In this document: piece by piece, positions 32,321 through 44,900 of the stretch
How positions within the stretch are numbered: the stretch's first letter is position 1
Layout: each line of letters begins with the position of its first letter
From: Asterochloris sp. CNOR1
Taxonomy: Eukaryota; Chlorophyta; Trebouxiophyceae; Trebouxiales; Trebouxiaceae
Assembly (NCBI GenBank): GCA_963969365.1
Contig: OZ017753.1
Coordinates: 2,356,001-2,420,000 of the forward strand
Reading direction: 5' to 3'
DNA length: 64,000 nucleotides
Notes under the pieces: model-generated
What the model was told of the DNA's origin: nothing
The model's input: the letters and a program-made list of their open reading frames with translations, nothing else
Database searches by the model: none
Position numbers and translations under genes: made by a program

Positions 32321-35300
32321 TCAAGTGTTGCCCTCAAGTTGGTCCAGCCAGCTCCAGTTGTCCTTAGCAGGAGGCTGCTGCTGGAGCTGAGCAGCAGGGG
32401 CCTGCCAGTCGCTAGGCAGGTAATTGTTAGGCGGGTTGTCGGCAGGGGTGCTGGTGAAGAGGCTGCTGTTCATGCCTGCAGAACAGGGCAACAAAGGGGG
32501 GTTCAGGCTCAGTGACAAGCATGCTGCCGTCATGGCTTTAAGAGGGGACAGCTCAGGTGGGGCAGGCTCTCAGCAATACAAGTCTTGAGCGAGTGTCGCC
32601 ATTTAATCGAACAGCAATGGCAATCGGGCTGCTGTTGCAGCATGCATCACAGGAGACAGCAGAAGCGGTAAGGCTGCAGCACTGGTGCATGCCCCAGTGG
32701 ATGCAGCAATAGTTGCAGCCACACCTCCTGCATGGCGGTACCCTGCGAACAGGTCATGTCCCAGAAACCCTCCGTTCCCATTGAGAGCGGCCAGCCCCGC
32801 ACTCTCCCCAAGAAGGCGTTGCTGGTCTTGCTGTTGCTGCAGCTGCAGCACAAGCGAAGCTGGGGCTTGCCTGCCATCAAACAGGGATGCCTGCTGCTGG
32901 CCCCAGGGGTGTTGCATGCCCTGCCCCTGCTGCTGCTGGAGCTGAGGGTGCTGCTGTGGGGGACCCTGCGGCTGGCCCAGCCCAAACAGTCCAGCACTGG
33001 CTTGCTGCTGCGGCACCTCAGGCATGGCACCTGAGAATGGCCCAGCCTGCCACGGCTGCTGCTGCTGCGGCAGCCGCGCCTGAGGCATGCCCATTGGCCC
33101 GGGCGTCCAGCCCTGCTGAGCGCCAGACACCAGCGGTGCGCCATGGTGCAGCAGCTGGACATGCCCAGACTGTTGCTGCTGGGGGCTGTGCAGGCCCTGT
33201 GGCGGTGGAGACACCATCAGCGCAGCGGCAGGTGGCGCGCTGCTGGCTTGTGCAGGAGCCTGCTGGAGCAGCACTGCTGATGTGGAGCCTGGTGGTCCTC
33301 CAGCCTGCTGCTCGGGCAGCCACTGAGCCTGCTGCTGCCCAGGAGGCTGCTGCAGGAGACCCAGTGAGAAGGGTGCTCCCACACCTCCAGCTGGCTGGCC
33401 GGCCTGCCACTGCTGCTGCGCAGCTGGGCGTTGCAGAAGCCCCACCGATGACGCAACCTCTGCAGGAGCCTCCGCAACGCCAGCCTCCTGCAGTGGAGGC
33501 TGCTGTCCAGGCGCATGCTGGACAAGCCTGCCACCGTTTGCCTGCTGGTGGGCCTGCCACTGAGTCTGTTGCTCAGGTGCCTGCCCCTGGAACTGCCACT
33601 GAGGCTGCTGCAGCTGCAGAGGCACGCCTGAGGGGGCCACCCCTGTGCCAGCAGCCTCCTGGTGCGGCAGCCACTGGGGGGGCTGCTGCTGAGGTTGCCT
33701 CTGGGCCTGCCCAGGCTGGTACAGTATCTCCTCCTCCTCCTCCATCACGTCTGGCTGTTGCTGCTGATCTGCCACAGGGTCGGGCCGCTGTGCAGCCCCA
33801 TGTGTTGCTGCAACAGAGGTACGGGGAGCCACAGGGCCTGGCAGCTGCTGCAGTCCTCCGTTGGCAGCGGCCGGCCCCTGGTGCAGTCCGCCATTGGCAG
33901 CAGCCTGTCCCTGGCGCAGAGTGGCGGTGATCGCCGCTCCTAGGGAGAGGTCATCATCAGTGGCGTCCATTGCCCCCAGCAGCTCCCCACCTCCCTGCTG
34001 CTGCTCAGGGACAGGCACCCAGGGGGCAGCACTCTCCTGTGCACCCCCCGCAGGGACCGCGCAGGCTGCCGCCAGCTCCTGCCAGGCGGCCCTCAAGCCA
34101 GCGTGCCTGGTGGCGTGCTGGGGGTGCTCGTGCCCTGCAATGGCGGCAGCAGCGGCCAGCAGGCGCTCCACGCGGAGCCGCACATGGTCCTACATGCACA
34201 ACGAGCGACATAAGCAATGAACCAGGGGCACTAAAGACAGTAGGACGCCGTTCCAGCTGCATTCATGCTTGTGCATGCCCAGGTGCTACCTTTCACCTGT
34301 GCAGGTGATCATTTGCAACCTGCCTGCACACCCAAGGGCAATGAAACATCTCATTGGAAATGCAGCAGCTGATGCCCCTCAACGGTGTGGGTGCGGCTGT
34401 GGGCTGTCTGCCAGGCCGGGACGATCAGACAGCGGCCACACCTTTGGAGCTGCCGGCTCCTGCATGTTGAGGCGGCTGTGGGCTGTCTCCAAGGGTAGCA
34501 GGCCCCGCAGCTGCAGATCCTCAGGAAGCGCTCCAGCTGGGGCAGCCTCGCCGCCAGGGAGCGTCCACCCCTGCTGCTCTGCATGGGCAGCCAGGGGTCT
34601 GGCCAGCCCTGCCAGGGCGCTTGCGAAAGCAGTGCGCACCTGGGCATCTTCATCGCTCAGCTGCTGGGCATCAGGCACCCTGCAGGGAGTCGAGGAACGT
34701 CTCAAGCACAGGTTCAGGCACTCCACCCCTGCGCATCTACTCCAGCAGCTCGCAGCTGCCCAAAGAGGTTGTCAGAGGGGGCTACTGGGCCAAGTAAACA
34801 TGCAGGGGGCTGAAACATGCTGTGTGCAGCTGCTGCAAGTGCATGATTCTGCACTCACTTGAGAAGATGCCTGACAGTACTTTTGACCTTCCATGCAGTG
34901 CAGCGTCAGCAGGGGCCGGCAGGTGCTACAGGTCTGAACAGCACACAGCCAGTTGACATGAGATGCTGCCCGCCAGGTCACCTGAGAAGGTCTGGCACTG
35001 TCACCACCCAGTCCAGCAGCTGAGCTATCACGGGCACCAGGGCATGTGTGGCGGCCCCCTCAGCGCTGCTGCGCTGCACAATGGTGGCCAGCTCGCCTAC
35101 TGTCGTCAGGGCAAGCAGGCTGCAGTGCTGCACCAGCACAGTGCGGCGAAGGACCTCCGAGAACCTGCAGTTGCCAAAAGTACATGGACCACAAGAGCTT
35201 TGTTGATGGCATTGTACTACACAAGCAGCACTACTCTCTGAGGATCATGCCATACAAAGGAAGCCCTTGAGGGCCGCCTCGAAGGAAGTTCCAGATTGAC

Positions 35301-38300
35301 GCACTGTCTGTTGGCATCAACTGCGCTGTGCTCATCCCTCACATCCTAGACAATTTGGGTATCCAGAACATCTGCAGACTGCCTCAAGCCTGCAACAAGC
35401 GTTTGCGAGTCGACTTCACACATGCGTGAGCCACATGGCGGTGCCAAACAGCTCACCCAAGCTTCTGCCCCTGGGGCTGAAGCATACAGTTGTGGTAGGC
35501 AGCATACATCATCACAGTCACCATCTGTAGCAGGTTATCGGGTTTCTGCTCTCCGCTGGTGGTGCGCAACATAGCCTGCATGGTACCCTGCCTGCAGAAC
35601 ATAGGGAATTGTACGCATCTTGGGCTGCAAAGCGCTTCAAGAGGAAAATGGAAAATGAATCAGCTTTGGCAGCTATTCAGTGATCATTGCATGAGCAAAC
35701 ATTCAGCAGGAACTTCCAGGACTTCCAGCAGCCCTTCAAGCCCAGCAACTGCTCCAGGAAGGCAGGCATCTTTTGGGCCAGGCGCTTGTGTCACAATGAT
35801 AGCAGCCTGATAGTGCAAACACATTGCAGTCAACATCATTGCTAAGCACCTACCTTGCAAAGAGGACTCTGAGCAGGGGCAGCAGCTGCTTGAGAACAGC
35901 TGGGAAGGTGTCCACATCAACCTTGGTGAATAAAAGGCCTGCAGGATGATGATAAATGTTGCGCTCACACAGTTCTATCACTCAGCACTGGAAAGGCTGG
36001 CATGTGTCGACGCAACACCTCAATGGACGAATCGCAGCCCTTGTGCAGTACAAGTAAGCAGAGTTGCGCTGTGAGGTTCCAAGGGCCACCAGAGGAGGCT
36101 ATTTATTGCTGCCGATTGCCGGCCCTGTGAGTCAGGCAGGCGTGCTCATGCTGCCTCAAGCAGACAGGCAGCTGCATGCCACCCAAGGACTCAGCAAAGG
36201 CGCACCGTGCAGATGGATGAGCCGCACAGTGAACTCCTGCAGCAGCAGGTTGACGGGCTGCTGCTGCATGGCCTTCATGAGCTTGTCCAAATCTGGGCCC
36301 CTGCGCGGCGGCAGCCCCTCAAAGCTCACGCGGTTGGCCTCAAACAGCAGCAGCAGGTTCTCACGGGCGATGCCAAAAGGCACGGCCACGGCCAGGCTGC
36401 GAAAGTAGAAGTAGACTGCGCTGAGCTTGTCATCGGCCAGCGTGGCCAGCACCGCCAGCTGGTTGTAGGCATTGCCACCTGCATGGGAGTGACACACATC
36501 TGGCTGCTGCCAGGCAATTGGGTTAAGGCTTTGCTTCCTGCTGCAGCGCCAGAGTAATGAGCCCTGCAGAAGTGCCAGGAGGCGCCTGACAGCAAAATCG
36601 GACAGCACATACATGCAGGGACCTCATCAGAGCGGTGAGACGCGCATCAGCATGGCAGCAACCTGAATGCTGCAGGCTCCTTCATCAGTCTCAACATGCT
36701 CAAGCCAAAATCGATGCCAGCCACCAACTCTGAGGAGTCCTACCTGAAGGGAAGATTTGCTGCGCCTGCCGGTAGTATCGCCCTGCGCCCATCCAGTCCC
36801 TGCTCTGCCGCTCCTCCCCAGCAGCCGCCTCATACCTGGCAGCAGGGGTGTGTGTTTGGCTCAAGCTGACGGCGAACCATGCACAGCGGGCCATCACACA
36901 CGGCTGGGGGCAAAGCGGCAACACGCAGACCAGGGCCACCAGCAAGCCCTACTCAAGGTTGGGCCTCATGATGCCCCTGGTGTGTGATGCACTGCAATGA
37001 ATGTCCTGAAAAGTACATAGGAACAGCCTCAGAGTAAGTGTGTTCCCCAACCCCAGGGTGCTCCAGCGAACAACGCAGCAATGCACATAGCCACGGGAGG
37101 CAGCCGTTGAGAGGAGCCGCCAGGTAAGATGGCCCCCGTCTTACCATGAAACCCACAGCTGCCACCATCACAGCTGCAGTCTGGAAATTGTGTTACAGTG
37201 CATCAAGCTACAACATAGCGGTTGGTGACCGGCAGCAGGCTACATGACCCCACACAAGCCCCCTGAGTGCTGCCCGGTGAGTTGTCAATGAAGCGGTTCA
37301 AGAGGGCGCAGCAGATCGCGGCGCCCCGTTTGACCAGCACAGCAACATGTCGCCTGAACATATGGACAACTCCCACGCACACAGTCCATCTGGCACCAGG
37401 CTGCCACACAGCACAGAAACCATGCGGAGAACATTGCGTCTTCCTCTGCTGCTCCATCATCTGCCCAATTGAGGTGACACCTCCCTCCTCGCACATAGCA
37501 GAACCATGCCCACCTGGCCAAATCACCCAGGCACACCAGGCAGCGGTACACCGAGATGCGGCAACCCTCCGCGCCGTCCCCCGCAGCCAGCAGCCCCTGC
37601 TCAATAACCACTTGACCACCCAGGGCCAGCACAGCGCCGACATCCCCCTGCTCCTGCTGCAGGCGGATGATCAGGTCCTTGTAGAAGGCGGCTGCGTCTG
37701 TCAGGAAGGCCCTGAAGGTGCCCTTGACCTGCAGGCATGGTGAGGCACTGCTTGCAGCAGTTTGGCATCGGTGCCGGCAGCAATGCAGGTGCGGCTTGGG
37801 CAATCTGAACCGCCATGAAAGCAATTGAACATGCAGACAGCAGCTACATCAAATGGAAAGGCAGGCAGAACTTCAACAGCCACTGGGACAGATGGGTTGC
37901 GGCCACTTGGACAGCAGTTGACCAGAGCAGCTGGGCTGGATAGCAGGTGCCAGTTGCCTGCAGGGACCCAAGAGGAATCCAATGCACAGACTTAGAACAC
38001 CTGGAGCCTGTGCTGTGTGCGCTGTGCATGCAACAGAGCCTGCCATGTCAGCATCAAGCACAGCCATTGAGATCAGCAAGCGGCTCAGTGATCACAGTGT
38101 GTAAAGTGCTCTGCTGTCCTTCAGGCTTTGCTGCTCCCCCAGGCCGGTCCCCTTCCAGAGCTACAGCCCCGACATGATGTGTGCCTGCTTGCCTTCCTGA
38201 GCAGCTCCGTCCCCTTCTCTCCCAGCCCAGCAGCCTGCCTGATGCGCTTGCGAAACTCCTCGATGGGCTTATAAAAGACATTCTTCCACAACGCCGCTTC

Positions 38301-38667
38301 AACATCGCGCTCCTGTATGTACTGGATGGTCTTGCTTGGGCATGCCGCACGGGAAGCTGGGTGATGCCTGATCCCTCATTCGAGCTGCCTACACACTGAT
38401 GCAACACCTGCAGATGCTACTTGATCATGCGTCAAGCACAGCATTGTGGTGCCTGCGGCGCTTGCAGGATGTCCCTACCTGCGCAACAGCGTAATGCTGC
38501 AGCAGGACAGCCTCATAAGCGCTGCAGAGCTGCTGCCTCAGCAATCTGACAGAGGGCTCATAGAAGTTTTTGTCTCGTAGCTCCTGCCTCAGGCCCCTCT
38601 CCAGCTGCAGGCAGGCCTGGTGGGCCTGCTCTGCCATGGCCTGCAGGTTTTGTAGTGAGGAACACAT
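32321..38667 (-). CDS. SMG7: SMG7/EST1-family nonsense-mediated decay factor
   Basis: Phospho-UPF1-binding factor with a 14-3-3-like/TPR N-terminus. The start is at 38667 (MCSSLQNLQAMAEQAHQ) or the internal ATG near 38637 (MAEQAHQACLQLE). Exons encode LRDKNFYEPSVRLLRQQLC; YIQERDVEAALWKNVFYKPI (38200s-38320s), the EST1 W..(F/Y)Y signature; TFRAFLTDAAAFYKDLI and VYRCLVCLGDLARW (37500-37730); YYRQAQQIFPSGR; GNAYNQLAVLATLADDKLSA and AVYFYFRSLAVAVPFGIARE (36190-36480), the most diagnostic block; GLLFTKVDVDTFPAVL; MVTVMMYAAYHNCML (35456-35590); RTVLVQHCSLLALTTVGELA (34982-35166); and LPEDLQLRGLLPLETAHSRL (34430-34680), the family's second landmark. One long exon (about 32670-34188) is Gln/Pro/Ala-rich and disordered, as in plant SMG7 tails. 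The last exon ends DNWSWLDQLEGNT. It is divergent from PDK across 271 bp. Confidence 0.92.
35175..35430 (+). other. Unidentified decayed coding-like insert in an SMG7 intron
   Basis: The 286-bp intron between two well-defined SMG7 exons (about 35167-35455) reads, on the plus strand, almost entirely in one frame over about 85 codons. It has a composition unlike the surrounding introns (A/T-richer, no GCAG runs) and a protein-like residue mix: KYMDHKSFVDGIVLHKQHYS in the first half, IDALSVGINCAVLIPHILDN and LPQACNKRLRVDF in the second. The frame is interrupted and has no splice partners. I cannot name the family; it may be a fragment of a mobile or virus-derived element or of a host gene. Confidence 0.4.
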
Positions 38668-38938
38668 CAGTATGCCAACAGAGGTGGACAGAGCAGTTTA
38701 GCAGAGACCTCACAGTGCTTGAAAGTGGTCGGAAGGCATGGCATCATGCACCTACCTTTAGAAGCGCTCAAGCTTCTGCACAGATCATCTTATGCTGTCC
38801 CGACATCCCGAGATCCCTCACTGCGGCCAGTCCGCTGTGATTTTTAGCATGGCTGCCGCCTCACGTTTCCCCCTAGGCTTTGACTGGGCAGCTGAGTGGG
38901 CAAGTGATTGACCTGCCATTGTATATGCTCAGCATGCC
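38668..38938. promoter_or_regulatory. Divergent SMG7/PDK promoter region
   Basis: 271 bp lie between the two start codons and must serve both genes. A short ATG frame at 38849 (MAAASRFPLGFDW, closed by a stop) is either an upstream ORF or a first coding exon of PDK whose donor I could not place. No TATA box is evident. Confidence 0.4.
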
Positions 38939-41825
38939 ATGTTATCCCAACAAAAGTCTGCATGTGTTGCTTGGCTCAGGCACATTCGATCTGTGTACTC
39001 AGAGGCTGCCCCCTCTGTCATTGAGCACCAGCAATTCTACTCCAATGTGGTCCAGAAGGCAGCCATGCAACCAGTGGAAACACTATCACTGCGTCAGGTG
39101 GGACACAGGAGATGCACTGCCTCCAATGTTGAAACAAGCCACCAATGCATCCATTGCCCTGCAGATGCTGCAATTTGGACGTGCAGCGATGTACAATGAG
39201 CGCCTCCTGCTCAAGAGCGCCAGGATGACACAGCGGGAGGTCAGGTGCAGGGCACTGAAGCTCACTTGCTGGACGCGTCTTTGTGCAGGCTGGCAGCACA
39301 TGTCTCTCAAGCATTGCTGCTTGCTGTGCTGCAGCTGCCCAAGCGCCTTGCACGCAGGCTGATGGACCTGCAATTCCTGCCACATCTGGTGGTGATCAAC
39401 CCCCACATCAAGAAGGTCTGAATTTGTCAGCACAGCTTGCATTGTGCTAGGTGATTGTCTTTGTTTCTTCAAAAGTCCTGCCAGACAGAGTGCAGCAGGT
39501 CAAAACAGCACTCATGCCTGTGCCTTGTTCGTTTAAGGGACATGGTGCTTGTGTGATGCGGCGTGTCTTCATCTTCTTGCAGGTTTATGATGCATACAGC
39601 CACGCCTTTGACACTCTGCACAGCATGGCCCCTGTGCAAACGATGGAGCAGAACGCCGAGTTCACAGTCCTGCTCAAGCGACTAGTGGATGACCATGGTG
39701 CGCACCAGCATGGCCTGTTTTGACGAACAGTCCGACAGCAACACCCGCCAGGCTAGAACGCTGCTCAGTCATCATCAGTTTGTCGCATGCCCACTTCAGC
39801 CAGCAGCCTGCCTGCGCTGAGTGTGGCCGCTTCGAACATTTCATGCGCCATGCTGTCGGCTGCGCCTTCTTTGCATCGCTTTCCTTGCATTTAGGGATGC
39901 GCAGACAGGCCATTCAATACTGCCTGCTCCCCTCTGTGGCTGGACACCTTGCTGCCTGCAGCGCCCATGCTGGACGCACTGGCAGCTGGCCTCAGGGAGT
40001 GCGCAGACAAGCCGCTGGTGGGGCCCAAGCTGCAACTGGACGGATTCCTGAACAACATGCTGCGCTCCAGGATCAGCCGCCGCGTGCTGGCTGAGCAGCA
40101 CATCAACCTGGCCAACAAGAGGTGCTTGATGCTGTGACTCTGCTGGTCACTGCTGGCCAGTGTGTCTGCTAGCAATTGCTGATGCCTCCTGGCGCAGCAG
40201 CACATCAACCGGGCCTTCCAAAGCTGCCTGAAACCGTGTGCCATCAGTTGTAAGCTTGCCGACATGAGGTCGCAATCATTTTGTCAACACACCTCTCGGG
40301 GTGCCTAGCATGCTTGCTCAATTTGCACAGAGCGACCTTGCAGTGGCTTGATAACTCAAATGCTTCCTGCTGCACCTCTGCAGGCCAGGCTTCATTGGCG
40401 TCGTGGGGACGGACATCAATTTGTATGATGCCATCGACTTCGCTGCCCAACGAGCTCAGCAGGTGGGCCTGTGCATGATGACCTGTATACATTATTGGTG
40501 CGTAGCCTCAGCAGCATGACTGAACCAGGCTGCGTGCCCCTGCAGGTCTCCACAGAGACGTACGGCAGGGCAGCAGAGGTGGAGGTGACGGGCGACATCC
40601 AGTGCTTGATGCCCTACATCCCCTCCCACCTGGATTACATGCTGTATGAGCTGCTCAAAAATGCCCACAGGTGCATGTGTGTGTGGAGTAGCTGCAGACA
40701 ACGCAAAGCTGTGTTATGTTTCCCCAAGCATATGTCACCAGGTGTTGGCAAGGGCAGCCACGCAAGCATCAGACCCTCAGCTGCTGCAGCCAGCAGCCTG
40801 TTGATGCACAGGCGGGCAACTCCTGTGCAGGCTCCCATCAGCTTAGCTGCTGCGTCATGGCAGACCTGCTATGCTCCCTCCAGTGAAGCCCATTGCGCCA
40901 GAACAGAGACTTGGCTGCTGCTGCAGGGCAGTGGCAGAGCACTTTCCCAGTGACAAGGCCCTCCCTGTCATCGAGCTGCGCATATGTCAGGCAGATCACG
41001 AGGTCAATGTTAGGTCAGGCGTCCTGCTTGTCTGTTAAAGCCTGCAGCATCCCATTTCAGTGCCCTCATCAGTAGAACCCCAGTGTGCAGCACCCTTGCT
41101 GATGTGCAGCTGCTCGCGACATCAGCTTGGGAGGCCATTGCCCAGTGTGCAGAAGGTCTGCTTCTCTGGCAGGCCCCCAGAACACGGCATTGAGGGGGCC
41201 CATGCCGTCATGCAGGATCTCTGACCAGGGAGGGGGCATTGCCAAGGCTGACTTGGACAAGGTCTGGAGGTAAGGGCACTTGAACCCTGCCTTGTGCCTG
41301 CACCCAGCTGGGTTCAGCCAACTTCTTGCAAATGAGCAAGCAGCTGCATGCTGCCCACATGTCTCATGCAACCATCGGCTTCATAAGCTGAGCTGGCAAC
41401 ATTCAGCTGACCCCTGCATGCCGCTTCTGGTGTCTTAGTGGGCCGCTGCTCACAATGCAGATATGGGTACACGACTGCAGCCAGGGTCCCAGAGGAGGCA
41501 GGCTGGAGCGCTGCCCATGGCATCACTGCTGCTGGGGAGGCAGGGGCGCAGTACAAGATGGGTGGCCTGGGCTTTGGGCTGCCCATGAGCCGGCTGTACG
41601 CAGAATACTTTGGTATGTTCAGTCTGTGAGGTGCAGTCACACACCCTGGTGGTATGAGCTCACAAGACCCCCATATGTGATGCAGGGGGCAGCCTGCAGC
41701 TTATATCCATGCCAGGATATGGTGTGGATGCTTATCTCAATCTGCAGCGGCTGGAGGGTGACTGGGAGGAGATGGTGGAGTCCGAGCCTCCTGAACACCA
41801 TAAGCCCTCAGAGTCTCCAGCATGA
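38939..41825 (+). CDS. PDK: Mitochondrial pyruvate dehydrogenase kinase
   Basis: GHKL-fold serine kinase that phosphorylates and inactivates the E1-alpha subunit of pyruvate dehydrogenase in mitochondria. Exons spell MLSQQKSACVAWLRHIRSVY (amphipathic start), QPVETLSLRQ, MLQFGRAAMYNERLLLKSAR, LARRLMDLQFLPHLVVINPH, VYDAYSHAFDTLHSMAP, LRSRISRRVLAEQHINLANK, GFIGVVGTDINLYDAIDFAA, then the N box PSHLDYMLYELLKNAHRAVA, the G1 box RISDQGGGIAKADLDKVW and the G2 box MGGLGFGLPMSRLYAEYF, ending GGSLQLISMPGYGVDAYLNL. The SHL..M.YEL.KN..RAV and ISM.GYG.DAYL patterns match plant PDK rather than branched-chain kinase. The G1 and G2 exons join in phase (41210-41272, 41460-41612, last exon to 41825, stop TGA). 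The N box has His where plant enzymes usually have a hydrophobic residue. The N-terminus is the least certain part. Confidence 0.9.
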
Positions 41826-41934
41826 GTAACAAACACAGCCTTGCTCAGTCACTTGACTTTGGCCACCGTCAAAGGTTACGGACGCGAACTGTTCAGATGT
41901 CACTATTTATGCATGCCAAAATGAAGGGATCATT

Positions 41935-44900
41935 TCAATTTAGAAGGCAGCTGCGCAGAATTCTGTTGTCATTGATTGCTGTTGTGATGTCATCTTCTGG
42001 CACCTTGAGAGCCACCCTGCGGCGCCTGTCCTCCTTGGCAGCAGAGACAAACAGCAGGCCCTGGTCTGCCAGGGTGCTGCACGTTGTAATGAACTCCCCA
42101 TTGTTAAGGGGGCGGAAGGCGACCTGCATGGCCAACACCAGACCTGCTCAGCCCTGGCAAAGGCAGCAGCCCTTGCAATAAGCAGCTTCAAACAAAATGA
42201 CTGACCCGCCTGCACAGGCTGATGTACATATCGTGCAGCTGCCCAAGCAGGCATTCCCGCACAGCGCTCTTGGCAGGGCTCATGGTGCCCATCCTGCTGT
42301 AGGAGCCCAGGCTCTCACGCGGTCCCTGCAAGCAGCAGACACACCACAGCAGTTGAGTTGTAGCTGCAAACTTTCCTGATTAAGGCGAGCACGCTGCACC
42401 TTGGCAAGCAGGGCATGGCAGCTCCCCAGAGCAGCAAGCACCATCCAGCCGATCAAGGAAGCTCTCACATCAGTCCAATGGCCTCTCGGAAAACCCAAGC
42501 CTACTGCACCTTGGCCTTCTTCTGAGCAGACTGCGGCAGCTGTAGGCTGTTGGTCAGGCTCTTGAAGGGCGTGTCCCCTGCGCTGCCAGTCTCGCTCAGC
42601 AGCCTGGACGCGGCACACACGACCAGCTGCTGCTGCTGGGGCAGCCCCTTAATGGACTCCACTGCGATTGATGATACGCCCACACCTGCGGGGCAGGCAG
42701 GGCTTTCAGGCAGCACAGTCGGTGTCCGGTCACTTCACTCACCTTGCCAGAGTGACTCAAGACAAGCATGGTGCATCTGCTCATATGGTCCTCATGCCAT
42801 ATGCTTGGCACTATCTACATGCAAAGGCTCTGGCAGCACAATGCATCCAGAGAACAGGCGATACCCATGCATGCAGTTCTCACCTCCAGCCACCCTGGTC
42901 ACTGCTGAGCACATGTGGCCAATGCCCACAAGCTTGGATGAAGCGCTGCTGACACCAGGGGACCCTGCAGGAACAGCGGGAGGTCAGAGCTACCCTAGCA
43001 GACTATAATTTGGTAGGTGACGCGAGTTGCCTCCCTATGGCATGCCAGCATGACCTATCCATCATGAACTGAGCACTACCCTGGCTGGTCCCAATGCTGA
43101 GAGATAGGCAGGGTGCTGGGAGCAAGAAGGCTCATCCAACACACAGGCCTAGCACAGCTGATGCCATTGTCGACAGTATTGGCAAGCTGTCCTGTCCTGT
43201 GTCACCTGCAGGGCTTGAGCACAGCTGATGCCACTGACGCTGACGTAGGACGCGGTCTGCAGATCTGTCCATGGACAGGCAGCACAACAGACCTGCAGCG
43301 CTGCCGTCCTCCAGGCTGCGAGCCATGCGCTCTGCCTCCTCGACGGCGGCCTGCTGTGCACAGATGTCTGCAGCTGTGCTGACAGCCTCCAAGACGCGCC
43401 GCATGTCCCCACTGGCCGCCGCCATCTGCAGGGGCACGTGAGGCAGACAGCTTGGTGTGCTGGACTTGGTGCAGCAGGCCTGGCAGTCTGGCAGATGCAT
43501 GCGGAGTGCTGTCGTAGGTTGACAAGCACCGGCAAGCATCTGAGCGCTGGCAACATGGGACTGCATGCTAGGCAATGCAGCATCAGGACAGTGCACTGAC
43601 ACCAGGAGGCAGGCCAGCAATGCCGCCGCCTGCCTAGCAACTGCCTGGGGCACCAGCAGCCTCACCACCCCGGCATGCCATGCTCACCAGCGCCGCAGAC
43701 ACACAATGCTGCCAACCGAAGCTGCCAACACCCTGGCAGGTGACCCAGATCCGCAAACACCACAGGTACCCACCTTCCTTGCACAGAACTCCAGCGCCTT
43801 TGTCGCAAAGACCGGCCCCGGCAGAGTGTTCAGGCGCTGCTGCAGGATGGACAGGATCTGGCCGCGAGAGTAAGCGGGGAACTGCAGCAGCTGGGGGCGG
43901 CACCCCCGCGCATGCAGCTCGGGCAGCCGCCGCTCTGTCAGATCCAGGCTGTTGGCCACGGCCACCAGCACCAGGCGCGAGCCAGGCAGCTGCAGGGAGC
44001 AGGGGCGCAGCACCTGTGAGTGCTGGCCAGCAGCAGAAGGCAAGGGCAGTTGAGTTGCTGAAGGTGTAAGGACAATGCTTGTTGCTATTTATCCGCTGAG
44101 CAACAAGGTGGGCACGACCAACAGGCACTCTCATAAGGTGTGGCAGCGGACATTTATGAGTGGTGCTGCTGCTGTGCAGCTGAGTATGCAAGCAGGCCCA
44201 TGCAGCCTGCTCGGTACCACCAAATATGGCATCACAGGCAGCAAGCACAGCGTTCCACAGAGCATTGCCCTGGCAAGGCACTCAGGCTGTTCCCATCCAA
44301 AAGGTGGCAATCAGCACCGAGAGCAGGCCAGCACAGTGACAGCTTGAGGAGGACACGCGGACTATGCAGCACGGGTCAAAAGGTGAGCTTGGGACCACCA
44401 TGGGGTTGAGACCAGCCAGCACAGCACGTCATGGCCCACACAGCAAAGCTGCCCCAGCAGAACCATCCCCCCTGCGGCCCACCTTGGTGAGGGCAAACAG
44501 TTCGTACAGCACCTCCTGGTCCTGGGATGCCAGCTGGTCCACCTCATCGCAGATCACCACCAGCATGCCCCGCCGCTGAGCTCGGCGCTTGGCCGCAGGG
44601 GTAGTTCTTTGGCTGCTGCCTGCACAGCAGAGGCAGTTTGAGCAGGCTACCCTCCTTGGGTGTCTGCAGCCGGAGAGCAGGCTGTGCCTGAAGTCACATC
44701 CGGCTGCTCTGCTGCATTGGTTCAGACTTGGCACTGGTCCGGATCATTGGTTGGCGTGCAGCACATTGAGTCAACAGAGCAGACCCCAACCCACCTGCTG
44801 CTGCTGCACCGGCAGCACTGCCCAGAGGCAGTGTGACTTCCTTGCGAAGTGCCTCCAGTGCTGTCTGACAGCTGGCATGGGGGTCACCCCCTGGCGCTGG

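Noticed and set aside
32887-33930. A 347-codon plus-strand frame opposite the Gln-rich SMG7 exon
   Set aside because: It is the mirror of a CAG/CTG-rich coding exon; repeats of that kind open several frames. It has low-complexity Ala/Pro/Gln content and no splice partners.
38939-41825. Branched-chain ketoacid dehydrogenase kinase as an alternative call
   Set aside because: The SHLDYMLYELLKN block and the ISMPGYGVDAYL ending follow plant pyruvate dehydrogenase kinase more closely.
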